A stretch of DNA of 49,930 nucleotides from Pelosinus sp. GTDB lineage: Bacteria; Bacillota; Negativicutes; Propionisporales; Propionisporaceae. The position numbers and the translations under genes were made by a program. Location: the NCBI GenBank assembly GCA_021372375.1, contig JAJFUN010000024.1:1-49930 (forward strand), read 5' to 3'. Below the pieces are notes generated by a model. The model searched no databases and was not told where the DNA came from. It saw only the letters and a program-made list of their open reading frames with translations. Shown piece after piece: positions 25,194 through 32,668 of this stretch; within the stretch, counting starts at the first letter, position 1, and each line of letters opens with the position of its first letter.

Positions 25194-25310
25194 CTACAAG
25201 TACCTGCACTGCTGACTGCATGTTCCCTGGCCTTGTACAGTCTTCCACGCCATTTGGATAAGATATATGACTGCAACAAGGCCAACAGTGCCTAAAAACA
25301 ACATCTCCAT
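25194..25310 (-). CDS. Small membrane protein with C-terminal Cys residues (38 aa)
   Basis: An unlisted short frame starting MEMLFLGTVG, with one hydrophobic helix (about 3-20, LGTVGLVAVIYLIQM), then WKTVQGQGTCSQQCRYL at the end. The layout (one helix followed by a Gly-rich cytoplasmic tail with Cys pairs) is that of the small FeoB-associated Cys-rich membrane proteins. A FeoA gene lies 670 nt upstream on the same strand. GGAAGATG precedes the ATG. The iron link is inference. Confidence 0.55.
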   Translation of the reverse strand: MEMLFLGTVGLVAVIYLIQMAWKTVQGQGTCSQQCRYL

Positions 25311-25346
25311 TATAATCATCTTCCTTTTTACAAAAATCATTTCGCG

Positions 25347-25946
25347 CTAATTAACTTTAGAATATATCATTCCCTTACTATGCATATCAAGCAATACATC
25401 AGCAATAACCGGGTCAAACTGGCTGCCTCGGCCAAGTTTTATTTCCGCAAGAGCTTTCTCAAATGTATAGGCCGTTCGATAAGGCCTAGAGCTAATCATT
25501 GCATCGAAAGCATCCGCTACCGCTACAATTCTCGCGCCTAACGGAATACCCGAGCCTATAAGTCCCTCTGGATATCCCTTTCCATCAAAACGCTCATGAT
25601 GAAAACGTACGATATCAACAACTCCGTGCAAAACCTTGACTTGCCCAACAATTTTAGCACCGATAACAGGATGCTGACGAATTTCGGCAAATTCCTGTTC
25701 CGTCAGTCGCCCTGCTTTATTAAGAACCGCATCAGGAATACCAATTTTCCCAATATCATGCAAATGTGCGCCAATATGAATCCTTTGCTGTTCGGGAAAG
25801 GATAATCCCAGGCCTTGAGCTAACAGCACGGAAAATTCCGCCACCCTTTCCGAATGTCCTGATGTATAATGACTTTTCGCATCCAAAGCAGTAGTAAGGG
25901 CATTAACCATTTCATGCAAATCATCAAACGCAAGCAAATTTGACAA
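25347..25946 (-). CDS. HD-GYP domain phosphodiesterase
   Basis: A stand-alone HD-GYP protein (about 199 aa), predicted to hydrolyse cyclic-di-GMP. It has the HSERV segment, the HD pair in HLHDIGKIGIPDAVLNK, HPVIGAKI, and the GYP signature HHERFDGKGYPEGL, followed by RIVAVADAFDAM. All metal-ligand positions look intact. There is no sensory domain. TTG 25946 is the likely start because GGAGG lies 8 nt upstream; a GTG ten codons earlier (25976) would include that sequence. It starts 33 nt after the feoA stop, so the two are probably co-transcribed under Fur control. Confidence 0.88.
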   Translation of the reverse strand: MSNLLAFDDLHEMVNALTTALDAKSHYTSGHSERVAEFSVLLAQGLGLSFPEQQRIHIGAHLHDIGKIGIPDAVLNKAGRLTEQEFAEIRQHPVIGAKIVGQVKVLHGVVDIVRFHHERFDGKGYPEGLIGSGIPLGARIVAVADAFDAMISSRPYRTAYTFEKALAEIKLGRGSQFDPVIADVLLDMHSKGMIYSKVN

Positions 25947-25979
25947 CGGTATGCCCTCCTTCCTCCTATCAAGCACAAT

Positions 25980-26198
25980 TTACTTTGCCAATATTACGTA
26001 ACCACCCATGCCAAGACAGTTGAATAAACAAAGGTTGATTTCCATCGGATCGCCAAGCGGCGCAAACTTTTGCACTTTGATTTCTGTACCACTTATAATA
26101 CCCATATCGATAATCCGCCTTTTAATTGTCCCTTCTCCGCTAATACGAACTACTTGACCCAATTGACCCGGCTTTAATAAGTGCAGCTTGGTAAGCAT
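25980..26198 (-). CDS. feoA: FeoA-domain protein
   Basis: A 72-aa SH3-like FeoA protein, the small cytoplasmic partner of the FeoB ferrous-iron transporter. Visible are the LKPGQLGQVVRISGEG opening, RRIIDMGIISGTEIKV, and the terminal PMEINLCLFNCLGMGGYVILAK barrel strands. A Cys-containing LCLFNCLG replaces the more usual basic LRGYxLSLR, which is unusual. GGGGGGAG lies 4-5 nt before ATG. No feoB follows, so this is a solitary FeoA. A Fur box sits 26-40 nt upstream of the start. Confidence 0.85.
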   Translation of the reverse strand: MLTKLHLLKPGQLGQVVRISGEGTIKRRIIDMGIISGTEIKVQKFAPLGDPMEINLCLFNCLGMGGYVILAK

Positions 26199-26223
26199 AA
26201 AACTCCCCCCTTTAAAACAACAA

Positions 26224-26238
26224 TGATAATCATTATCA
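26224..26238. promoter_or_regulatory. Fur box 1 upstream of feoA
   Basis: TGATAATCATTATCA, a perfect 7-1-7 Fur box within the longer AATGATAATCATTATCAAT, located 26-40 nt before the feoA start. Confidence 0.85.
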
Positions 26239-26322
26239 ATATATTATTAAAAAATATATCCTCTTGCGAAGATTACAAAATAAGTATTACTATGAAATTG
26301 TCAATTTATAACGTCTTTATAA

Positions 26323-26337
26323 TGATAATCATTATCA
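26323..26337. promoter_or_regulatory. Fur box 2 in the feoA-terC intergenic region
   Basis: A second perfect TGATAATCATTATCA, 99 bp from the first. The surrounding 26199-26518 region is very AT-rich and holds the divergent promoters of feoA and the TerC gene. Either or both promoters may be iron-controlled. Confidence 0.85.
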
Positions 26338-26518
26338 ATTACAAACTAATTATAGCTTTCTATTTGAACACTGTCAATAGTTTAAGCAACAAAAATAAAA
26401 CAAAATCAAAAAGCCGCACTCATTTTCTGCAGCCCATTCTAATCATGCATATTAATCGGATATTTATATCAGACTATTACATGCAGTAATTATCAAACCC
26501 GTACAGGAGGAATATCTA

Positions 26519-27187
26519 ATGTTTAGTCCAGAATGGATTACCGCAATCAGCAGCATTTTGTTGGTAAACCTGATTTTAAGCGGCGACAATGCAGTTGTCA
26601 TTGCACTCGCCAGCAAGCGCCTGCCTGATGAGCAGCGTAAGAAGGCGATTTTTTTGGGCAGCGCCGGTGCGGTGGTACTGCGTATTCTGTTAACATTTGC
26701 CGCTGCCCTTTTGCTTGAAATTCCCTACCTCCAATTTCTTGGTGGTCTGGCGCTGCTCTATATTGCCATTAACCTCTTAGGCAGTGACAACAGTGAAGAA
26801 GACTGCAAAGAAGCTCACTCACTGCCGGAAGCTATCAAGGTAATTTTGTTTGCCGACTTAATCATGAGCCTTGATAATGTTCTGGCACTGGCGGCCATTG
26901 CCCAAACTGTACCGGAATCTAAATACTCCCTCATTATTATCGGTCTCCTAATCAGTATTCCGCTCGTAGTCTTTGGCGCACAACTACTTATGAAATTAAT
27001 GGACAAGTTTCCGATTATTGTGTATATCGGGGCCGGCATTTTAGGCTACGCCGCCGCTGAGATGATTGCCGGTGATAAAGCATTTGGCACACTCTTACAC
27101 AGCTATGAAAATTATCTGATAGTCCTCTTAGTTCTTTTTGTCATTGGCATTGGACATTGGAAGAAAAAAAGTTCCGGTGCCAGATAA
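26519..27187 (+). CDS. TerC-family membrane protein (YjbE-like)
   Basis: A seven-helix integral membrane protein (222 aa) of the TerC family. It has the two signature acidic motifs LILSGDNAVVIALA (near residue 18) and ADLIMSLDNVLALAA (near 112), proposed to bind divalent metal. Firmicute members (YceF/YkoY, MeeY/MeeF) export Mn2+ to extracytoplasmic metalloenzymes. AGGAGG lies 7 nt before ATG. Here it lacks a Mn riboswitch and instead shares an intergenic region with two Fur boxes, suggesting iron-linked control. Confidence 0.9.
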   Translation: MFSPEWITAISSILLVNLILSGDNAVVIALASKRLPDEQRKKAIFLGSAGAVVLRILLTFAAALLLEIPYLQFLGGLALLYIAINLLGSDNSEEDCKEAHSLPEAIKVILFADLIMSLDNVLALAAIAQTVPESKYSLIIIGLLISIPLVVFGAQLLMKLMDKFPIIVYIGAGILGYAAAEMIAGDKAFGTLLHSYENYLIVLLVLFVIGIGHWKKKSSGAR

Positions 27188-27247
27188 TCCATATGTCTTT
27201 TCCTATGATCAGTAAATATAACGAAACCCACAAGGACACGCATAAAT

Positions 27248-27282
27248 AGAGCCAAACTTGATTATACGTCAAGTTTGGCTCT
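27248..27282. terminator. Bidirectional terminator between terC and antiporter genes
   Basis: AGAGCCAAACTTGA pairs perfectly with TCAAGTTTGGCTCT around TTATACG, followed by ATTGT, 60 nt after the TerC stop. Confidence 0.8.
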
Positions 27283-27408
27283 ATTGTCATGGTGTTTGCT
27301 GTACGTCAATGCTATGACACAATATATTGTACCCCATATGCAAATTTCATTGAATCCATCCTGCTCAAAATGAATATGCATCTCGCATGAACGATCCCAA
27401 AGGCACAA

Positions 27409-28671
27409 TTATGCATCGTCCTTTACACCAATAGCCCTATCATCTGCGACTAATAAATTCAATCGTTTAGCTAACCATTCCGTAGTAGTCGCTTGTATTA
27501 TAATAGTAGCCAAGATAGCTAAAAAGGCCACCGAAGAAATAACGTCTATGTTTTCTATTCCTGTACCTGCCAGCATACCAACTAAGGCTGCCGGTATCAC
27601 GCCTGTTTCTCTGGTCCAAAACATAAACAATATTTCATTTCTTTCCCACTTTGCTTTTTTATCAGGCAGGGTGCAGCATAGTACAGCGATAGGACGGGCA
27701 ATAAACATAAAAACTGCAACGACGGCTAAGCCGGGCAATAAATACTGCTGCAGCAAATCAAAGTCAACATGGCTCCCGAGCAGCATGAATATTGCTATCC
27801 TTAGTAGCAGCGAGGCAATATGGATAAAGCTATGAATTTCATCATGGCTCTCTTCTTTCATGGTCCAGCCCATTTCATCTAAATTGCCGAATACCAGCCC
27901 TGCAATAAATACAGCCATAAAACCGCTGGCTCCAAAATGCTCAGCTGTCATATAGGATGCAATAATAACAGGCAGCATAATAACCTGCGCATACTCAGAG
28001 AATATATCGGTTGACTTATCAGTTACCAAAAAACCTGCTGTCAAACCATAAAATAAACCAACCAGGATGCCACCGCCAGCCATAATTAAAAATTTCATTA
28101 GACTGCCGGCAACAGACAATTCTCCTGTTGCAATAACGCCAAGGATGGTAAATGTAGTTATTGCGCCAGTAGCATCATTAAATGCGGATTCGCTTAATAC
28201 CGTCTGCGCTAAACGCTCCTTAATCTTGACTGACAGAAAAATCGGCACCAAAGTTGCCGGATCTGTAGGCGCAATAATCGCCGCTAACAAAAAAGCATAC
28301 ATAAGCCCGATGCCAAGTACCATATGCGCCGTAAAACCTACAATAGCCACCATAACAAGCACACTGACAGTCGCCGCTAATAATAATGTCAGCCAGACAC
28401 TTTTTAAGACACCGCAACTAACACCTAATCCGCCGTGAAATAGTAATAAGGAAGCTCCCAATGTTAAAACAAGCTGATTTACGGGCGAATCAACCGCAAT
28501 TGATATTAACTTTAGTCCTGAAGGGCCTAATAATACGCCAGCCGCTACATACAGCACGATGTCAGGAACTTTTACATAACCGGCTAATTTTCCAAAAACA
28601 GCGCCGGTAATAAACATGATGGCAAAAATAACCAATACTTGATTGGCTACAACAACGGCGTGATTTTCCAT
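27409..28671 (-). CDS. CPA1-family cation/proton antiporter
   Basis: A 420-aa Na+(K+)/H+ antiporter with about 12 membrane helices. Signature segments are PDIVLYVAAGVLLGPSGL near the start, the discontinuous helix AAIIAPTDPATLVPIF (about 132-147), the ion-binding ND pair in LSESAFNDATGAI (about 160-170), and ETGVIPAALVGML toward the C-terminus. GGAGGTG lies about 5 nt before ATG. A terminator-like hairpin lies only 20 nt upstream of the start (28692-28733), suggesting attenuation. Ion specificity is not predictable. Confidence 0.9.
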   Translation of the reverse strand: MENHAVVVANQVLVIFAIMFITGAVFGKLAGYVKVPDIVLYVAAGVLLGPSGLKLISIAVDSPVNQLVLTLGASLLLFHGGLGVSCGVLKSVWLTLLLAATVSVLVMVAIVGFTAHMVLGIGLMYAFLLAAIIAPTDPATLVPIFLSVKIKERLAQTVLSESAFNDATGAITTFTILGVIATGELSVAGSLMKFLIMAGGGILVGLFYGLTAGFLVTDKSTDIFSEYAQVIMLPVIIASYMTAEHFGASGFMAVFIAGLVFGNLDEMGWTMKEESHDEIHSFIHIASLLLRIAIFMLLGSHVDFDLLQQYLLPGLAVVAVFMFIARPIAVLCCTLPDKKAKWERNEILFMFWTRETGVIPAALVGMLAGTGIENIDVISSVAFLAILATIIIQATTTEWLAKRLNLLVADDRAIGVKDDA

Positions 28672-28691
28672 ATTTCACCTCCAAAAATCGA

Positions 28692-28733
28692 AAAAAATCA
28701 GAAGAAGTCCTTGGTGCAGACTCCTCCTGATTA
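28692..28733 (-). terminator. Intrinsic terminator in the antiporter leader
   Basis: On the minus strand AATCAGGAGGAGTC pairs with GACTTCTTCTGATT around TGCACCAAG, then TTTTTTC. A promoter-like TTTTGCTATAATTT lies just upstream (about 28760), so the hairpin probably sits in the antiporter's own 5' leader. Confidence 0.65.
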
Positions 28734-28921
28734 GCATGACATTTTTTATTTAAAATTATAGCAAAAACTGTTTAAGATAGCTACATAAAAATTTTACAAG
28801 CTCTTTAATGGCAAAAGGAGACCTTCTAGCTATATAGTATATCAACTCATGATTTGCCATTCTACTACAGCTTGTCGCAACGGCGGCTTTAGTCGGTAAC
28901 GGCTTGGCTAACTTCTTACTG

Positions 28922-28958
28922 CGTCCATCCTTTTAGCAATATCCGCTTCCTTCCCATT
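28922..28958 (-). repeat. Coding-remnant repeat, copy C
   Basis: The minus strand reads NGKEADIAKRMD, matching copies at 18456-18507 and 33494-33545. It breaks off exactly at the ATGGGAG that starts the palindromic element at 28963-29031, as though that element had inserted in or replaced the rest. Confidence 0.5.
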
Positions 28959-28962
28959 ATGG

Positions 28963-29031
28963 GAGAAACAAGGGGACAAACAAATTGTTTCTAATAAATC
29001 GCGTGAAACAAAGTGTCTGTCCCCCGGTTTC
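28963..29031. repeat. GGGGACA palindromic element, copy 2
   Basis: Left arm GAGAAACAAGGGGACA with TTGTTTC; right arm GAAACAAAGTGTC and CTGTCCCCCGGTTTCC. It is related to the element at 20021-20090 in outer arms and size (about 70 bp) but differs in the central stem. It directly abuts the methyltransferase stop codon and may act as its terminator. Confidence 0.55.
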
Positions 29032-29628
29032 CTATTTTACTTTTCTGCCGCGCATAAAATAAAACTCTTCTGTATCGAGCGCTACCTCAACGACAAAGCC
29101 AGCTTTAACAAATAGTTTGCCTAAATCGTCAATTGGCGGCAGTCTATCTTCCGTCACAACTGCACTTTGTCCATGAATATTATTAACAGTAGCGCGGGAT
29201 ATATCATGCATAACAACGAGTGATCCCTGCTGCTCTAATAGAGCATTCATCCGTAAAAAAAACATATCTTTATCTTGTACATGCGGGTAAAAATTGAGGC
29301 ACGTGATTCGGTTAAATGTCCTGTGCGGATTATATTTCAGTATATCGGCAACCACATACGAAATTCGCGATATATGTTTGTGTTTTTCTTTCGCCTGCGC
29401 AATCATATTGGAGGAAAAATCAAGTTCAGTAATGCCACCTCCATCACCTACTGCTTTTTTCAAAAAAGGCACCAGCACTCCCGTACCGCAGCCAATATCA
29501 AGCACTTGGTCGCCAAGCTGAATACCTACCATTTCAATTAATTGCGACAGCTTTTTATCGTCTTTATTCCGCGATTCATCCCAAACTCCAGCTAACTGAT
29601 CAAAAAATTTCTCTTGTACACACTTCAT
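29032..29628 (-). CDS. Class I SAM-dependent methyltransferase
   Basis: A 198-aa Rossmann-fold methyltransferase: motif I VLDIGCGTGVLVPFL (about 40-54), the acidic post-II residue in ITELDFSSNMI, and motif IV-like NRITCLNFYPH. The substrate is unknown. It starts 12 nt after the TonB receptor gene in the same direction, so it is the last gene of the ECF-S / TonB operon. A role in modifying the imported ligand or its chelator is possible but inferred only from position. Confidence 0.85.
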   Translation of the reverse strand: MKCVQEKFFDQLAGVWDESRNKDDKKLSQLIEMVGIQLGDQVLDIGCGTGVLVPFLKKAVGDGGGITELDFSSNMIAQAKEKHKHISRISYVVADILKYNPHRTFNRITCLNFYPHVQDKDMFFLRMNALLEQQGSLVVMHDISRATVNNIHGQSAVVTEDRLPPIDDLGKLFVKAGFVVEVALDTEEFYFMRGRKVK

Positions 29629-29639
29629 TTATACATCTC

Positions 29640-31667
29640 CTAAAATTTTGAAGTATAGACCATACTAACAAGCCGCCCTACCATTGGATAACCAGCTTGC
29701 TCAGCATAACTCTTATCAAAGAGATTATCTACATATAATGTAACCTCTCTCTTTGCATCTAGATTACGAGTAACGGCAATATTGTGAACCGTATATCCCC
29801 CAATATGCATTACAGCGCCTTTTTGATACATACCATCCAGTTGAGAGCTTACATAATTAGCTGTATACCTTACTTGCCAAGGCTTCGCATCATATAAATA
29901 GGACAGGGCTATTTTATGACGAGGCTGATAATCTAGCTCATTGCTTAATCCCATTAAATCACTGGCAGCTACTCCAGCTTTTTTTGTATGCTGATTGGTA
30001 TAGTTAAGAAAAGCCTTACTAACTTTACTTAATGTAAAACTATTTTCCCATTCAGCCCCCCATACATTTACTTGATTGATATTATAGCAAAAAAATGGAT
30101 AAGCATGCTGGAAATTCAAATAGTCAGAAATATCCTGATAATAGAAAGTTATTTTGCTAGTGTATCTATCATTAAAACGATGTTCTGTTCCTAATTCATA
30201 GTTCATACCCTTTTCTGGCTTAATATCTTGATGATAGGAAGGATTAGCAGCTCCGTTCCAGTTTGCTATCATGTTATAGTTTTTAGACCACCAATAATAT
30301 TCTGCCATTGACGGCGCACGCCAGATGCGGTTAACTGAGATATAGGTTGTCGTATCGCGATTATTTTTAAAAGACAAATTTAATTTAGGTGATATACTGC
30401 TATTATCAAGTTCGCGCATACCTAGAGCTAAATCAGAATCTCTTTTCCCTGTAAAACTATCATAACGGATACCAAAATAAGCATTCCAGCGTCTATCCAA
30501 AGTCCAGGTATCATCAATATAGAAACCGAATAAATCTACCTTCTGGGAAGGATAAATAGCGCTATCCCCAACCGTATTAATATCCTGATAACCATATCCA
30601 TAGCGCAAACGCTTGTAGTCAACACCATAACCATATGTATTTCCCTTAATAGTCTGTTTTCCGCTTAGGCCGAAATAGTCGGATTTATCACTTGGTATAG
30701 TTCTATCTAATACTACAGTACCGCTGCTGTTATAGTTCACTTCACGGCGCTGTTCATCATTTTTATAATAGTCAAACTGCCAATATCCGTATTTTTGTAA
30801 ATGTCTATAATTGAAATCATAATAGGTATTCTGCTTTTTCCAATAAGAACCTGGATATGGATTATAATTATTAGGCGACAGTTGCTCACCATCAGCTATC
30901 GGAAACTTTGGATCATAGCCTGCTGTGCCAGGCTTATTAGCAACAATAAACCCACGTCTTTCTTCTGTCTTATTGACGCCAAACGCAAAGCTATCTTTAG
31001 AATTTGCCTCATAATTCAGCCGGATGCCGTATTGATCTTCATCGTAGTCATTATTTTTAAGATAGGCGTTAGCTCCCCTTTTACTACCGGTAACGTTAAA
31101 GTGAAGTTTATCGGCCTTACCTGCATAATTAAACAAATAACCATACTGACCGTTTTGACCGCTAACAATACTGATTTCACCACCGTCAGAACCTTTATCG
31201 TTAGTAATAATATTTATAGTTCCACCTAATGTATTCCCTTGGCTGGCAAGTTTTCCGCCCTTTATAATTTGAATTTTCTCTACCGTATTTAAAGGTATGG
31301 TATTCCAATCAATATAGCTTCCACCCATTACTCCAGCGGAATTTATTTGACGTCCATTTAAAAGAACGGTATAACGTCTGGCATCAAAGCCCCTTAATTT
31401 GACTGTCCCATCTTGGTTGTCACCAGCAAAAGACCTCTTCTGAATATCAATTCCAGCACATTGCTGCAAAAGTTCCGGTATAGTGGCTGCTCTTCCTGGG
31501 CTTATAACTTTAACATTCATTGTATCCTCTTTGACTGGCGCTCGGTAGGCATCAGCGGTAATCACTATTTCTTCCATATCATAGCTTGGTATTTCATCGG
31601 CAAAAACACCCCCTGTGCCTAAGGCTAATGCCAGTAAAATTTCTAACGCTATTTTTCTTTTTTTCAT
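29640..31667 (-). CDS. TonB-dependent outer-membrane receptor
   Basis: A 675-aa receptor for active uptake across an outer membrane, so the organism is diderm. It has a signal peptide (about 1-23, ending VFADEIP), a TonB box-like DMEEIVITA, a plug domain (about 45-160, with RGFDARRYTVLLNG and IEKIQIIKGG-type strands), and a 22-stranded barrel ending in the aromatic terminus MVYTSKF recognised by the BAM machine. The ligand is unknown. The neighbours (an ECF S component one base upstream, CooT, DUF3842) suggest a metal complex, perhaps nickel. GGAGGAATAAC supplies the ribosome binding site. Confidence 0.94.
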   Translation of the reverse strand: MKKRKIALEILLALALGTGGVFADEIPSYDMEEIVITADAYRAPVKEDTMNVKVISPGRAATIPELLQQCAGIDIQKRSFAGDNQDGTVKLRGFDARRYTVLLNGRQINSAGVMGGSYIDWNTIPLNTVEKIQIIKGGKLASQGNTLGGTINIITNDKGSDGGEISIVSGQNGQYGYLFNYAGKADKLHFNVTGSKRGANAYLKNNDYDEDQYGIRLNYEANSKDSFAFGVNKTEERRGFIVANKPGTAGYDPKFPIADGEQLSPNNYNPYPGSYWKKQNTYYDFNYRHLQKYGYWQFDYYKNDEQRREVNYNSSGTVVLDRTIPSDKSDYFGLSGKQTIKGNTYGYGVDYKRLRYGYGYQDINTVGDSAIYPSQKVDLFGFYIDDTWTLDRRWNAYFGIRYDSFTGKRDSDLALGMRELDNSSISPKLNLSFKNNRDTTTYISVNRIWRAPSMAEYYWWSKNYNMIANWNGAANPSYHQDIKPEKGMNYELGTEHRFNDRYTSKITFYYQDISDYLNFQHAYPFFCYNINQVNVWGAEWENSFTLSKVSKAFLNYTNQHTKKAGVAASDLMGLSNELDYQPRHKIALSYLYDAKPWQVRYTANYVSSQLDGMYQKGAVMHIGGYTVHNIAVTRNLDAKREVTLYVDNLFDKSYAEQAGYPMVGRLVSMVYTSKF

Positions 31668-31668
31668 G

Positions 31669-32220
31669 TTATTCCTCCACCTTGTTTATCATCATTTCAT
31701 CCATAAATGTGCTGCAAAATGCCTTTTCCAGTCGACTGACAACCATGGGAATCAGGATAATTTGTAATGCAATGCCAGGTAACCCTTGCATAACCGCCCC
31801 TGTAATATAGGTTAAAGGATGCAAATTGACATTAACCATCTGTACCATAAAAAAAACTCCGCAGGCTGCCGCAGCTCGGCCTGCTACCATAGACCCGAGC
31901 AAAGCCAGCCATATCGACCATTGCCTGTTTCGATACAAAAAGCCTCCTATATAGCCGTACACTGCCAGTTCCACTGCCATAATCGGCAATATAGGGATAA
32001 CTGGCGGCATTCCGGTTAATAAACAGCTTAGTATCGGCGTACATCCGCCTACAATAAGCCCCCATCTCATTCCCAGAAATAATCCAGCTATCATGACCGG
32101 AATATGCATAGGCAAAAAAATACTCCCACCTATTCCGGTCATATGAAATACCATAGGAAGTACAACACCAAAGGCTATGCTTACCGCACTTGCAACTAGC
32201 TTTCCTGATTGTTTCAACAC
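31669..32220 (-). CDS. ECF transporter S component
   Basis: A 183-aa membrane protein with about six helices, fitting the substrate-binding S component of an energy-coupling factor importer. Typical features are the FLPMHIPVMIAGLFLGMRWG helix-loop, a TPILSCLLTGMPPVIPILPI loop and AVELAVYGYIGGFLYR. No EcfA or EcfT genes lie nearby, so it probably uses a shared module. It is coupled to the TonB receptor (1 nt between stop and start). AAGGGGGTGGA lies before its start. The leader at 32240-32389 contains an intrinsic terminator. Ligand unknown; a metal or a metal chelate is favoured by context. Confidence 0.82.
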   Translation of the reverse strand: MLKQSGKLVASAVSIAFGVVLPMVFHMTGIGGSIFLPMHIPVMIAGLFLGMRWGLIVGGCTPILSCLLTGMPPVIPILPIMAVELAVYGYIGGFLYRNRQWSIWLALLGSMVAGRAAAACGVFFMVQMVNVNLHPLTYITGAVMQGLPGIALQIILIPMVVSRLEKAFCSTFMDEMMINKVEE

Positions 32221-32239
32221 TCCACCCCCTTAAAAACAA

Positions 32240-32389
32240 AAACGCCAAAAAGACATGCCTCTTCGTGAGGCAAGCCTTCTTGGCGTTTATTGTTCATTAT
32301 ATGTAATTAATGCCCTTATTTACTTTAGCCATCTGGCCATCTAATCGGTCAAACATCTTGTCTGACCATCAAAAGCTATTCATAGCTTT
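32240..32389 (-). promoter_or_regulatory. Hairpin-rich attenuator leader of the ECF/TonB operon
   Basis: Minus strand, in order: hairpin AAAGCTAT/ATAGCTTT (32372-32389); hairpin GGTCAGACA/TGTTTGACC with a 3-nt loop (32347-32367); small stem GGCC/GGCT (32327-32338); an unpaired stretch ending AAATAAGGGCA; then a long nested terminator AACGCCAAGAAGGC/GTCTTTTTGGCGTT with inner GCCTC/GAGGC and a T tail (32240-32287). The order (structured domain, linker, terminator, ribosome binding site) is riboswitch-like. It matches no class I can name. Confidence 0.55.
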
Positions 32390-32468
32390 CTGATACTTAT
32401 TCTAGTTAGTAAGAGTAAATCCCTGCATTAAAAAGAAAATTTTCGACAAAATAATTTCTGGTTGATTA

Positions 32469-32666
32469 TTACTTTTGCGAAAACCGTTCCAAAATTATAC
32501 GATGATCAACAAGTTTTAATTCCTTGATTCGTCCAGCTATAGTTTTTTGCTGATCAAAAATATTTTTTAAAAATACTTCAGTCATGGTTGGAACAACCAC
32601 ATCTACACTTTCCAGCAGCAATTTTTCTTGTCCATCTTCATATAAATATGCATTAGCCTCACACAC
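32469..32666 (-). CDS. cooT: CooT-family nickel-binding protein
   Basis: A 65-aa protein starting MCEANAYL and containing VDVVVPTMTEVFLKNIFDQQ and KELKLVDHRIILE, the whole-length pattern of CooT. In carbon monoxide dehydrogenase systems CooT binds Ni(II) through its Cys2 at the dimer interface and helps nickel insertion. GTG start with TTAGGGAGGG 7 nt upstream, 2 nt after the DUF3842 stop. No CODH gene is in the window, so it may serve the hydrogenase, a CODH elsewhere, or nickel handling for the uptake operon that follows. Confidence 0.85.
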   Translation of the reverse strand: MCEANAYLYEDGQEKLLLESVDVVVPTMTEVFLKNIFDQQKTIAGRIKELKLVDHRIILERFSQK

Positions 32667-32668
32667 GC

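Noticed and set aside
26181-26489. 102-codon plus-strand frame across the Fur boxes
   Set aside because: It would start inside feoA's ribosome binding site region, spans both Fur boxes, and has Ile/Asn/Lys-rich low-complexity composition typical of AT-rich intergenic DNA.
31832-32248. 138-codon minus-strand frame overlapping the ECF S component
   Set aside because: Out-of-frame shadow of the S-component gene; the alternative frame has the membrane helices and family motifs.
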